A DNA stretch of 64,000 bases, from the NCBI GenBank assembly GCA_016706545.1, contig JADJJK010000019.1, positions 1 to 64,000 on the forward strand, in the 5' to 3' direction. The DNA comes from Myxococcales bacterium (GTDB taxonomy: Bacteria > Myxococcota_A > Polyangia > Haliangiales > Haliangiaceae). This document shows positions 1 to 9,626 of this stretch, piece after piece (within the stretch, counting starts at the first letter, position 1; every line of letters starts with the position of its first letter). The position numbers and the translations under genes are program-made. Below the pieces are notes generated by a model that saw nothing but the letters and a program-made list of their open reading frames with translations, made no database searches and was not told the origin of the DNA.

Positions 1-890
1 TTGCCAGTGGTGTTCGCCGTCAGCGCAACGCCACCAACAGTGGACGCGCCTGGTCCGTTAGCCTTGCCATTGTCGAAGATGAAGTTGTTGGAGATCGCGA
101 ACTTCGTCCCCGAACTGGCGACCTGGATGCCGCCATCATCGTTCTCGAACACCTGAGACCTTGAGACAGAAATCGAACCGCCAGCTACATTGATTCCTAT
201 CCCCTTGTTCCTGCGAACGGAACATCCCGTGATGGAAACATCGCCATCAGTCACCTCGACTCCATCGCCGTCGCCACCGCTGACCTCCAGGCCTCGCAGC
301 ACCACGGTGGAAGCGCCATCGATCCGGATGACGTTGCCGGTATCCCCTCCCCCGGTTCGCGTCACCTTGGCGTTGGCGCCGCCGACGATGGTCACTGTCT
401 TGCCGTCGATGAAGGTGTCCATATCGTGCGTGGTAGTGCCCAGTCACCCGGATGAACGGCTTGCTAGTGGCCAGCGCCGTCACCAGCTTGGAGCACGGCG
501 CCGCCTCGGTGCAGGTGGTGTTGGCGTCGACGGTGCCGCCGACATACGCGATGTCCGACGCCGCCGCGCACGAGCCGTTGGGTGCGCACAGGTTCGAAGC
601 ACACTCGCTGTCCGCGGTGCAGCCGCGGCAGGTCTTCGCCGTATCACACACCGGCGTGGTGCCGGTACACGCCCCTGCGTTGCCGCTGGGCCCCGGCGTA
701 CACTGCACGCACACCGCTGGAGCCGCGCTCAGATCGCACACGCCCGCGCCGGCTGTCGTGCAATCGACATTCCCCTGGCAGATCATCGGGCCTGGGTACG
801 GCTTGAACCTCCGGCAGGGGGGAACCCGCAGGCCTGCGCCAGCAGCAGCGCGCCAAGCCATCCAATCAGTCGCACCAACACAGGCCGCAT
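1..890 (-). pseudogene. Parallel beta-helix repeat lipoprotein, copy 1 (frameshifted, runs off window start)
   Basis: Reading leftward from ATG at 890, the first residues form a lipoprotein signal ending in LLLAQAC. The coding frame then changes and continues as a Cys-rich segment (C-D, C-T-P, C-R-G-C, SECASNLC motifs) followed by Gly/Val/Asn-rich repeats typical of right-handed parallel beta-helix proteins. It is a close paralogue of the gene at 896-2125, and comparison shows two frame changes: one between the signal and the Cys-rich part near the C-run at 815-820, and one near 440-450 where this copy has one extra base. After correction the frame is open to position 1, so the C-terminus is missing. 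It begins 5 bp after the stop of copy 2, so they are probably co-transcribed. The predicted product is an outer-surface or periplasmic lipoprotein of unknown ligand. Sequencing error or true decay are both possible. Confidence 0.7.
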
Positions 891-895
891 CGGAG

Positions 896-2125
896 CTACT
901 TGTGCTCGTCTGCGCCGAGGTCGCAGGCGGTGCCCTGGGGGCGGGCGTCGCCGTCGTAGTCGGTGAGGCCCGTGCAGACCACGCCGGCCACGTCGCGCAC
1001 CTCGGCCGGGCTCACGGCGGTCAGATGGTAGTCATTGGCGCTCTTGAACTTGAGGCGGTCATCGGTAGGCCCGGCGCCGGGCAGGATGAAGGAGTTCTCG
1101 AACTTGCAGTTCCCGCGGTCTGAACGTCTGGCGTTGCCACCCGTATTCCGGAAGATGAGGTTGTAGCGCGCCGTGAAGGTGCCATCGTCGCAGAAGATCC
1201 CCCGGTATCAGCGACACCAGTTCCGTTGTCGGCGTTGTCGACGATGGTGTTGAACTCGATCTTGCTACCGGCGCCCGGCTTGCTAATTCGAAGGCCACTA
1301 TTGTTCGTGTTCTTCACGATGAAGCTGTTCGTGATCACTAGCTTTTGGTTGTCGGCAACCAAGATGCCGCCCGCCTCGTTCCCCGAGATCACCGTTCCCG
1401 TCACCGTGACCGCCCCGCCGGCTACGTTGAGGCCAAGGCCCTTGTTGTTCTGCAGCTTGCTGGAGATGACGGTGACGTTGCCACCGGCCACCTCGATCCC
1501 ATCGCCATCGCCACCGCTGACCTCCAGGCCTCGCAGCACCACGGTGGAAGCCCCATCGATCCGGATGACGTTGCCGCCCGTACTTCCCCCGGTCCGGGTC
1601 ACCTTGGCGTTGGCGCCGCCGACGATGGTCACGGTCTTGCCGTCGATGACGGTGTCCGCGTTGTGCGTGGTCGTCCCGGTCACCCGGATGAACGGCTTGT
1701 TGGTGCCCAGCGCGGTCACCAGCTTGGAGCACGGCGCCGCCTCGGTACACATGGTGTTGGCGTCCACAGTGCCGCCGACATACGCGATGTCCGACGCCGC
1801 CGCGCACGAGCCGTTGGGTGCGCACAGGTTCGAGGCACACTCGCTGTCCGCGGTGCAGCCGCGGCAGGTCTTCGCCGTATCACACACCGGCGTGGTGCCG
1901 GTACACGCCCCTGCGTCGCCGCTGGGCCCCGGCGTACACTGCACGCACACCGCTGGAGCCGCGCTCAGATCGCACACGCCCGCGCCAGCTGTCGTGCAAT
2001 CGAAATTCCCCTGGCAGGTCATTGCCCCCGTCTGGATCGGCGGGATCAGTCCGAGGGCACGCCGCGGTGACCATGAGGCCGAGGCCAAGGACCATGAACT
2101 TGATGTATCGCGTATAGGCTACCAT
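896..2125 (-). pseudogene. Parallel beta-helix repeat lipoprotein, copy 2 (two frameshifts)
   Basis: ATG at 2125 follows a good ribosome site (GAGAGGA) and starts a lipoprotein signal (MVLGLGLMVTAAC). A G-run near 2043 shifts the frame into the Cys-rich segment beginning MTCQGNFDCTT, then a beta-helix region with IDGKTVTIVGG and repeated NVTVISSKLQNN-like rungs. A second G-run near 1206 shifts the frame again. With one G added there, translation continues through a conserved tail (LTAVSPAEVRDVAGVVCTG, ending DLGADEHK) to TAG at 896-898. That tail is common in myxobacterial secreted beta-helix proteins. Both disruptions lie in homopolymers, which favours sequencing error, although the paralogue next door is also disrupted at the corresponding signal/domain junction. 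The function is unknown; by family it is probably surface binding. Confidence 0.75.
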
Positions 2126-2137
2126 TTGGATTCCTCT

Positions 2138-3316
2138 CTAGAATGACCCAGCCAGCCCCACAGTGAGCCCTTTGGCGGTCGGCATGAACGTCGCGGTCTT
2201 GCTGGACTTGTCCCCGGGCGCACGCAGCCACAGATAGGTGCCCACCGCGGAGAGCAACACGCCACCGACGGTGAAGCCGATGGCAGGAGGCGTGGTGTCG
2301 TAGTACGTCCGCTCCTTGGGGTTGTCGGGTTCCTCTTTGCCATCGACGACGAACAACACCCCCCCCGCCACGATCGCCGCCACGCCCACGCCCACCATCA
2401 CCTTGGGCAAGAGCCCCGAGGAGCCGGGCGCCTGCTCGCTGGGACCCCCGAGGTCGGTGGGCGGGCGCAAGGTGACGCTGGTCGAGACGGTCTTGCCGTC
2501 CACCGCCGCGGCCTTGCGGGTCTCCGGCGCGTAGCCCTTCATGCGGACCTCCACCGTGTGCTCGCCGGGGGTGGTGGGGAAGGCGTTGTTGGTGATGCCC
2601 ACCACCTTGCCGTCGATGAGCACCTCCGCGCCCATGGGCTCGCTCTTGACCTCGAGCCGCGTGGTGCCCGCGAGCACGGCGCGCTCATCCAAGAGGAGCT
2701 TGGACACCTCCACGGCATAGGCGCGCACCTCGGCGTCGCTGCAGGCGCCGCAGTACCGCGTCTGCTCCAGCTTGGAGGACAGCGTCGCCTGCACGAGCTG
2801 GCCGGTGAGGACCACCTGGCTCTGCGCGCCGCTGACCGGCTCCACCTCCACCCGCACCGCGATGACGCGGTCGATGGTCTTGCGAGAGGCGACGACGACG
2901 CGCATGCAGGTCCATGGCACCGCGGTGGACATGCAGCCGCTCACCACCTCCACCTCGGCCTCCGAGAACGGCGCGATGAGCTGCCAGCCGGCCTCGCGCA
3001 GCACGCGCTCCACCTCGCCAAAGACGATGCCGCGCAGGCGCTTGTCCGCCTTGCCGTACACCACCAGGGCGCTGGGGCCAGCGAGCGCGGGGCCCGCGGC
3101 GCACAGCAGCGCGAGCGTACACGCGACCAGCATGACGAGCGCCGAGCGGCGCGTCCTGGCGCGGCGCCCCGGCGCCGAAGCGACCACCGAAGCAACCACC
3201 GAAGCGTCCGACGGCGCGACCGACGGCGCGACTGCAACGACATGACCCGGCGCGAGCGGGCGCTCCTGGTCCGAGGCGTCAGGGAACGCCGCCCCAAAGC
3301 GAGACCTCTGCATCAT
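2138..3316 (-). CDS. PEGA domain protein with signal sequence and two C-terminal membrane helices
   Basis: The 392-residue product has a hydrophobic stretch at about residues 60-79 ending in an Ala-X-Ala-like site. An N-terminal domain follows with a CGAC pair (about 189-192). A PEGA domain spans about 219-286 (EVLIDGKVVG, PGEHTVEVRMKGY), and two hydrophobic helices lie at about 305-324 and 345-365. PEGA domains are small surface-layer-like beta domains common in myxobacterial envelope proteins. The start at 3316 is chosen because no Shine-Dalgarno is visible but GATACT sits exactly 6 bases upstream. The long tract before the hydrophobic segment is rich in Val/Ala/Ser, so a shorter GTG start nearer the signal peptide is possible. 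It lies 12 bp upstream of the beta-helix lipoprotein pair on the same strand, suggesting one transcription unit for envelope proteins. Confidence 0.75.
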   Translation of the reverse strand: MMQRSRFGAAFPDASDQERPLAPGHVVAVAPSVAPSDASVVASVVASAPGRRARTRRSALVMLVACTLALLCAAGPALAGPSALVVYGKADKRLRGIVFGEVERVLREAGWQLIAPFSEAEVEVVSGCMSTAVPWTCMRVVVASRKTIDRVIAVRVEVEPVSGAQSQVVLTGQLVQATLSSKLEQTRYCGACSDAEVRAYAVEVSKLLLDERAVLAGTTRLEVKSEPMGAEVLIDGKVVGITNNAFPTTPGEHTVEVRMKGYAPETRKAAAVDGKTVSTSVTLRPPTDLGGPSEQAPGSSGLLPKVMVGVGVAAIVAGGVLFVVDGKEEPDNPKERTYYDTTPPAIGFTVGGVLLSAVGTYLWLRAPGDKSSKTATFMPTAKGLTVGLAGSF

Positions 3317-3322
3317 GGAAGA

Positions 3323-3328
3323 AGTATC
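3323..3328 (-). promoter_or_regulatory. -10-like hexamer GATACT six bases before start codon
   Basis: On the minus strand GATACT is followed by exactly six bases and then ATG at 3316. No Shine-Dalgarno is present. This matches the leaderless pattern seen at other starts in the window, except for G in place of the first T. Confidence 0.35.
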
Positions 3329-3481
3329 ACCGAGCCGGGGAGCCAGGGAAAGGTTTCCCCACCGCAAGCACGCACCGATGTGCCGCGGAGTACGTTTTTC
3401 GCAGGTGCCGTTTCGCGCTGCGAGCGCACAGCCCACCGCGCAGGACTACAGCGCCCTGCACCGCGCCGCCAGCGCTGCAGC

Positions 3482-4819
3482 TCAGCGGGTCACACACTCG
3501 ACGAGGAGGCTGGACTTGGAGGGTGGCGCCGCGGCGCCGCGATCCACCTTCAGCGCGAGCTTGGACGCGGTGGAGCGGCACAGCTCCAGATCTTGCTTGA
3601 GCTCCCAGCACGGGGTCACCGAGTGCGAGGCATCACATTTTGCGATGGCGGTCTCGCTGCGCCCAGGACCTCCGGGATCTCGCACCTCCGACACGGCGCA
3701 CTGATGCGGCTCCGCGGGGGTGCCAAACAGGCAGGGTGAGCCAAGGAATTCCGCGAAGGACTGGCCGATCTGCTCGATGGGCTCGCTGAGATCTTGCTGG
3801 CAGATGGACGTCAGGATGTGCCGAGGAAACGAGGTCACGAAGGTCTCCAGCCGCGGCGACGGCGCCGCGGACGACGGCGCCTGGCACACCGACGCCAGCC
3901 CGGGGCGCGTGATCTTGGTGCCGCGCACGGTGGCCTCCACCTGCACGACCTCCACGGGGTTGCCCTCGCCAAAGATGCCGGCGACGATGACCTTGTCTTC
4001 GCCTTTGACGCGCTTTAGGTCCTCCACCATGGCCGCCACCGAGGCATGGACTGCGGTGGACTCCGTGGGACGGCAGCGCTGGCGCACGCCCACCCGGTCC
4101 GGCGGCACGCCGCCATCGCAGACGGTGGAGCTGCGAAAGCACGCAAAGCTGCTAGCGGCCTCCAGGTCCTGCGCGAAGAAGCCGGCGGCGCCGCTGGGCG
4201 TGACCGAGCAGTCGTCTTCGTCAGCGATGATGACCACCGCGAGCAGGGCATCCGGCCGCAGGAAGTTCGGGTTGACGCTCGGATCGAGCGCTCGCTTCAT
4301 CGCCGCGAGGTGGGCCTCGAAGCCGCAGCCGTTGTCCGTGGGGCGCTGCGCGACGCCGGTGAACACGGTCTTGAGGTCGCCGGTGTAGTTGCGGATCCGC
4401 TGCCCCGGGGCGTCGCCGCGCAGGTCCTTGATGAAGTCATCGGAGGCGGCAGATGACTTCTTCAAGCGACCATCGTCGCCACGCTCGCTGCACCCCAGAA
4501 GCGGCGTGGGCGCCCCGCTGCGCCCCATGTCCGAGGTCACCACGCCGATGTGCAGGCTGGGCAACCCACCCTTGACGTTGGAGAGGATATCGATGAAGCG
4601 CGGGAAGTTCTCCGTCAGCTCGGAGCGCTCATCCTTCATGGAGCCGGAGTTGTCGATGACGAACAGCAGATCGAGCTTGTCGCTGACATCTTCCGGGAAC
4701 TCCTTGTGCTCCACCTTGTCCCGCCCTTCGGGGAGCCGCGACACCTCGCGATCCGGACAGCCCGCGGCTCCAAGAGCCACGAACGCAACAACCCAGCCAG
4801 CATAGCGATGGACACGCAT
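3482..4819 (-). CDS. VWA domain lipoprotein
   Basis: The 445-residue product begins MRVHRYAGWVVAF with a lipobox ending AAGC (Cys21). A von Willebrand factor A domain follows, with the metal-ion-dependent adhesion motif DNSGSM at about residues 56-61 and a second conserved segment, ALLAVVIIADEDDC. At least twelve cysteines in the mature part suggest disulfides and an exported location. Myxobacterial genomes encode many such VWA lipoproteins. They are thought to bind proteins or surfaces through Mg2+, but no specific partner can be named here. The start at 4819 is preferred over one 45 bases upstream because GGGAG lies about 6 bases before it and the signal peptide follows immediately. The gene is on the same strand as the PEGA and beta-helix genes, 165 bp before the PEGA start. 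Confidence 0.85.
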   Translation of the reverse strand: MRVHRYAGWVVAFVALGAAGCPDREVSRLPEGRDKVEHKEFPEDVSDKLDLLFVIDNSGSMKDERSELTENFPRFIDILSNVKGGLPSLHIGVVTSDMGRSGAPTPLLGCSERGDDGRLKKSSAASDDFIKDLRGDAPGQRIRNYTGDLKTVFTGVAQRPTDNGCGFEAHLAAMKRALDPSVNPNFLRPDALLAVVIIADEDDCSVTPSGAAGFFAQDLEAASSFACFRSSTVCDGGVPPDRVGVRQRCRPTESTAVHASVAAMVEDLKRVKGEDKVIVAGIFGEGNPVEVVQVEATVRGTKITRPGLASVCQAPSSAAPSPRLETFVTSFPRHILTSICQQDLSEPIEQIGQSFAEFLGSPCLFGTPAEPHQCAVSEVRDPGGPGRSETAIAKCDASHSVTPCWELKQDLELCRSTASKLALKVDRGAAAPPSKSSLLVECVTR

Positions 4820-4966
4820 GAGATCTCCCGACACGAGGGGCACGGCGTAACGCGCAGCACACACCCACCCTGCAAACGGTGGCGCGCGCTGACCGCCTCG
4901 CCGCTGAAAGACAGCGCACCCAGGCCAACGGTTGCGCCCGGCCGCGGCGAAATCTCCACGCGAGCG

Positions 4967-5962
4967 TCAGACTGTCGCGGGCCCGCTGCGCGCCAGCGCT
5001 GCCTGGGTGCGCGCGATCCGCTCGCGCATGGCCTGCCGCGCCTCGGGGGGGCTGGCGATCCAGGCGTGCCGGCCAAAGCCCAGCACCCAGCCGGTGACCC
5101 ACTCGTAGCCCTCGCAATCAATGATGAGCTCGGCCGAGCCATCATCGCCAAAGGTCACCTCTCCCACCGGCCAGTTGGCGCCGATGCGGTTAACCGCCAG
5201 CGAGGAGAGCTGCACCCGCACCGTGATGGCGTCCGCCGAGGGGACGTAGAGCCGATCTCGGCGATAGGCCGCCAGATCGAAGTCCTCCGGCGGCTCGAAG
5301 GTCTCGCCGGTCTGCCGCAGCGCGGCTACGCGATCGATGCGAAAGGTGCGCACATCTCCGCGTTTGCCACAGTGACCTACCACGTACCACTCACCCGCAT
5401 GGTGGACGATGCCGTAGGGGTCGAGCGGCCGGCGCTCGGCCTGGTGACGAGAGGCGCTGACGTACTCGATCTCGACGCGCTGGTGGCGCCGAGCGGCGGT
5501 GACCAGCTCACGCAGGTGGCGCGCCACCGCCACCTCGGGCTCGGCCACCACCGTGCTGGTGGCCAGGGTCTCCGCCTCGCTGGCGTCGCGGCCCAGCGCG
5601 GCCAGGAGCTTGCGCTCGGCCGACTGCATGGCGGAGTCAAACGGCGCGATGCCGCTGTCGCGCAGGGCGCGGATGCCCAGCAGCAAGGAGCAGCCCTCGG
5701 CCGGGGTCAAGCGCAGCGGCCGGGTCAAGCGGTGGGCGAGCTCGACGAAGACGCGGCCGTTCTCCACCGACACCAGCAGGTACTCGCCGGGATCGCCGTC
5801 GGGCGGCCCGACCTGCGAGAGCAGGTCCAGGTCAGCCAGCAGCTCGTCGCGGTCGGCGTCGAGCAGCTTGGCCAGCTTGTCCACGGGGACGCCGCCCTCG
5901 TGCTTGGCCACGTACGGCACGATGAAGAGCAGGCGGCGGAGCTTCTGACTGACGTCGCGCAT
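4967..5962 (-). CDS. pafC: WYL domain transcriptional regulator, PafC-like
   Basis: The 331-residue product has an N-terminal helix-turn-helix-like region (KLRRLLFIVPYVAKHEGGVP, VDKLAKLLDADRDELLADL) and a central WYL domain with RPLDPYGIVHHAGEWYVVGH and RTFRIDRV. It ends in a conserved WCX-type segment (YEWVTGWVLGFGRHAWI). WYL proteins are transcription factors that sense ligands or single-stranded DNA. The PafB/PafC pair activates a LexA-independent DNA-damage response in mycobacteria. The gene begins 7 bp after the stop of the upstream pafB-like gene, so the pair is co-translated. No proteasome or pup genes are visible nearby, so the paf name indicates homology only; the target regulon in this organism is unknown. 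Confidence 0.85.
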   Translation of the reverse strand: MRDVSQKLRRLLFIVPYVAKHEGGVPVDKLAKLLDADRDELLADLDLLSQVGPPDGDPGEYLLVSVENGRVFVELAHRLTRPLRLTPAEGCSLLLGIRALRDSGIAPFDSAMQSAERKLLAALGRDASEAETLATSTVVAEPEVAVARHLRELVTAARRHQRVEIEYVSASRHQAERRPLDPYGIVHHAGEWYVVGHCGKRGDVRTFRIDRVAALRQTGETFEPPEDFDLAAYRRDRLYVPSADAITVRVQLSSLAVNRIGANWPVGEVTFGDDGSAELIIDCEGYEWVTGWVLGFGRHAWIASPPEARQAMRERIARTQAALARSGPATV

Positions 5963-5969
5963 GGTTCTT

Positions 5970-7187
<1,218 letters not shown>

Positions 7188-7355
7188 GGCGCGTTCTTTA
7201 TCGCACGGCGCGGGCGATCGCAAAGCGTGAGACCGCCACGTTCGTACCGCCGCGCACGCCGCACGCTGCGCGCCGTTGCCACATGCCGTTGCCGCGGCGC
7301 CCGCTTTGTTGAAGACTGCCGGCCACGGCGCAACTTTGCGCCCGGGGGACTTGGT

Positions 7356-8021
7356 ATGGAGATTCTCGTATTCGTCTTCCATGGCATCACGGCGCTGGAC
7401 GCCATCGGGCCGTACGAGGTGCTGGCCCGCATGCCGGGCGCGCGGCTGCGCTTCGTGGCGCCGGAGCCAGGGCCGATCCTGACCGACAACCAGCTCGTGT
7501 CGTGGAACGTCGAGCTGGGCATCGACGACGCCCGCGGCGCGGACCTGCTGCTCGTCCCCGGCGGCTTTGGCACGCGCACCCTGGAGCACGATCTGGCCGT
7601 GCTGGAGTGGCTGCGCGACCTCGACCTGACCACCCGCATCACCGCCTCGGTGTGTACCGGCGCGCTCCTCCTGGCCGCGGCCGGGCTGCTGCGCGACCGG
7701 CAAGCCACCACGCACTGGGCCCAGCGCGAGCGCCTGCGCGAGCACGGCGCCCTCCCGGTGGCCAAGCGCTGGGTGCGCGACGGCAAGTACGCCACCGCCG
7801 CCGGCGTCTCCGCCGGGATCGACCTGGCGCTGGCCCTGGCGCACGAGCTGTGCGGCCGCGACGTCGCCGAGGAGATCCAGCTCGCCATCGAGTACGATCC
7901 AGAGCCGCCCCTGGACGCCGGCAGCCCGGAGCGCGCGCGCCCCGAGATCCGCGACGCGGTGCTGCAGCGAGTGCGCCGCCGCGACGCGGCGCTGGCCGCC
8001 GCTGCCGGTCACGAGCCTTGA
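7356..8021 (+). CDS. DJ-1/PfpI family protein, isonitrile hydratase-like
   Basis: The 221-residue product begins MEILVFVFHGITALDAIGPY. It has the DJ-1/PfpI nucleophile elbow ASVCTGALLLAAAG with Cys100, and Asp15 in the position occupied by the catalytic Asp of isonitrile hydratase (InhA), where Asp, Cys and Thr act together. Family members hydrate isonitriles or act as glyoxalase III or chaperones, so the substrate is uncertain, but the GP motif after Asp15 and the Cys-Thr pair favour the isonitrile hydratase subgroup. GGGGGA 7 bases before ATG is a strong ribosome site. It is divergent from pafB (168 bp apart) and followed by an inverted-repeat element. It looks cytoplasmic, with no signal peptide. 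Confidence 0.8.
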   Translation: MEILVFVFHGITALDAIGPYEVLARMPGARLRFVAPEPGPILTDNQLVSWNVELGIDDARGADLLLVPGGFGTRTLEHDLAVLEWLRDLDLTTRITASVCTGALLLAAAGLLRDRQATTHWAQRERLREHGALPVAKRWVRDGKYATAAGVSAGIDLALALAHELCGRDVAEEIQLAIEYDPEPPLDAGSPERARPEIRDAVLQRVRRRDAALAAAAGHEP

Positions 8022-8026
8022 CCCGG

Positions 8027-8214
8027 TGCTAGCACTCCTGCGTCAGTGCAACGTCGAGCGAGACCAAGCGGCGGGAGGCAGATCGCGGCGCACGCCCGGA
8101 GCGCAGCGACGAGGGTGGTGGTTCCATACGAGGAGCGAGCACCGTACGTACGTCGCGAGGTGCCCGCGCCGCGACGGTCGCAGCCGACGGTGGACTGACG
8201 CAGGAGTGCTAGCA
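8027..8214. mobile_element. 188-bp MITE-like element with 21-bp perfect terminal inverted repeats
   Basis: Positions 8027-8047 (TGCTAGCACTCCTGCGTCAG plus T) recur as an exact reverse complement at 8194-8214. Inside the perfect arms the similarity continues imperfectly, 13 of the next 18 bases by eye. The body contains no convincing gene. Flanks are CCCGG on the left and TCCCGG on the right, so a short target duplication is possible but not certain. The right end contributes TAGCAT, which lies 7 bases before the next start codon. It could be a non-autonomous transposon or a structured intergenic repeat; other copies in the genome would settle this. Confidence 0.5.
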
Positions 8215-8222
8215 TCCCGGGC

Positions 8223-8891
8223 ATGCAGTCCACGAGGCTCCCCGCCCTTCGCCACGCACCGCGCCCGCCGCTGACACGAGGTCCGCTGCGCAAGCTCTCC
8301 GCCCTTGGCGCCGCTGGCGCGCTTGGCCTTGGCGGCCTTGCCTGCAGCAAAGAGCCCGCGGCGTCCACGCCCCCTGGCTCCGCCGCTGGCGCCGGCTCGG
8401 GCAGCGCCGGCAGCTCGGGCAGCGCCGGCAGCGCCGGTGGCAACGCTGGCGGCCCGCGGACGTACACGCTGTACTTCACGGCGCAGAAGACGGATCCACC
8501 GGGCGGCGTGACCGTCACCATGGAGGTCCCGCCCACCTGGACCGAGTCGCTCGACGCCATGGGCGGCCCGCGCTTCGCCGACAACGGGCTCACCTACGGC
8601 CCCGACGTGGTGCTGCTGCCGGTGGCCGGCGAGCCCAAGGCCCGCGTGGAGACGCTGATCGCCCGCCAGTACGACGCCGCCGCGCTGGCCAGCGCCGAAC
8701 GGCAAGACAGCGCCGACGGCGTGTGGATCGCGTCACGCCGCGCCGATGGCTACATCGACGCGCGCCGCTTCGTCGCGGCGCCTGGCGATGGCGGCGTGGT
8801 GGTGTGCGTGGCCACGTTCACGCCCAAGCAGGCAAGCCTTCTGCCGAAGATGAAAGAGGTGTGCGCCACGCTGCGAGTGCAGCCTCGATAG
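8223..8891 (+). CDS. Lipoprotein of unknown function
   Basis: The 222-residue product has an N-terminal Arg-rich region and a hydrophobic stretch ending GLGGLAC, a lipobox. A low-complexity Gly/Ser/Ala linker of about 35 residues (GSAGSSGSAGSAGG) follows, then a compact domain with YTLYFTAQKTDPPGG and VTVTMEVPPTWTESL. I do not recognise the domain. The first ATG follows the end of the inverted-repeat element by 8 bases, with TAGCAT 7 bases upstream and no clear Shine-Dalgarno, so expression may depend on that element's end. The product is probably anchored in the inner or outer membrane and faces the periplasm. The next gene (kdpE) is convergent. Confidence 0.7.
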   Translation: MQSTRLPALRHAPRPPLTRGPLRKLSALGAAGALGLGGLACSKEPAASTPPGSAAGAGSGSAGSSGSAGSAGGNAGGPRTYTLYFTAQKTDPPGGVTVTMEVPPTWTESLDAMGGPRFADNGLTYGPDVVLLPVAGEPKARVETLIARQYDAAALASAERQDSADGVWIASRRADGYIDARRFVAAPGDGGVVVCVATFTPKQASLLPKMKEVCATLRVQPR

Positions 8892-8924
8892 CGCCGCCGC
8901 GTCGCGGAACTCCTGCAAGCGCGT

Positions 8925-9626
8925 TCATCGGTCGTCGCGCAGCCGATACCCCACGCCCGGCTCGGTCACCAGCAGGCGCGGTCGCGCCGGATCCGCCTCG
9001 ATCTTCTTGCGCAGCTCGGCCAGGTGGACGCGCACGTAGTGGGTCTGCGTGGCGTACCCTGGGCCCCACACCTCCTTCAAGATCTGGCGATGCGTCAGCA
9101 CCTTGCCGGCGTGCTGCACGAACAGCGTGAGCAGGCGATATTCGATGGGCGTCAGGTGAACCTCCTGCCCTTGCCGCCAGACCTGGCGCCGCACCAGATC
9201 GACCTTGAGGTCGCCCTGCTCGAAGCTCTGCGCGGCGTCCGGCTGCGCGGCGGCCGCGGCGTGGCGCAGCGCCACGCGCATGCGGGCCAGGAGCTCGGCC
9301 ACGCCAAACGGCTTGGTCAGGTAGTCATCTGCGCCCGCGTCGAGCGCCGCCACCTTGTCGTCCTCGCGGCCGCGCGCCGAGATGACGATGATGGGGACGC
9401 GGCTCCACTCGCGGAGCTGGCGGGTCAGGTCGATCCCGTCGGCGTCCGGCAGGCCCAGATCGAGCAAGAGCAGCGCCGGGTTGTGGCTGGTGGCCAGCGC
9501 CACCGCCTCGCTGGCGCGCTCTGCCTCCAGCAGGCGGTAGCCGTGCGAGGTCAAGCATGCCCGGATGAAGCGCCGCATCTGCGGCTCATCCTCCACCACC
9601 AGCACCAGCGGATCATGCGCGGTCAT
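8925..9626 (-). CDS. kdpE: KdpE, OmpR-family response regulator of the Kdp potassium system
   Basis: The 233-residue product has a receiver domain with acidic pocket VEDE, phospho-acceptor Asp56 in LLLLDLGLPD, and the conserved Lys in LTKPFG. The C-terminal winged helix (LTPIEYRLLTLFVQHAGKVL, and VRVHLAELRKKIE) is typical of OmpR/PhoB regulators. The GYATQTHYVRVHLAELRKK signature and its position after kdpD identify it as KdpE. It is expected to bind the kdp promoter upstream of 17190 when phosphorylated by KdpD under potassium limitation or osmotic stress. Its ATG overlaps the kdpD stop by 4 bases, so it is translationally coupled. Confidence 0.95.
   Translation of the reverse strand: MTAHDPLVLVVEDEPQMRRFIRACLTSHGYRLLEAERASEAVALATSHNPALLLLDLGLPDADGIDLTRQLREWSRVPIIVISARGREDDKVAALDAGADDYLTKPFGVAELLARMRVALRHAAAAAQPDAAQSFEQGDLKVDLVRRQVWRQGQEVHLTPIEYRLLTLFVQHAGKVLTHRQILKEVWGPGYATQTHYVRVHLAELRKKIEADPARPRLLVTEPGVGYRLRDDR

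Noticed and set aside
7188..8012. 275-codon N-terminal extension of the PafB-like frame
   Set aside because: It is antisense to the DJ-1/PfpI gene and has no recognisable domain; ATG 7187 fits the family start.
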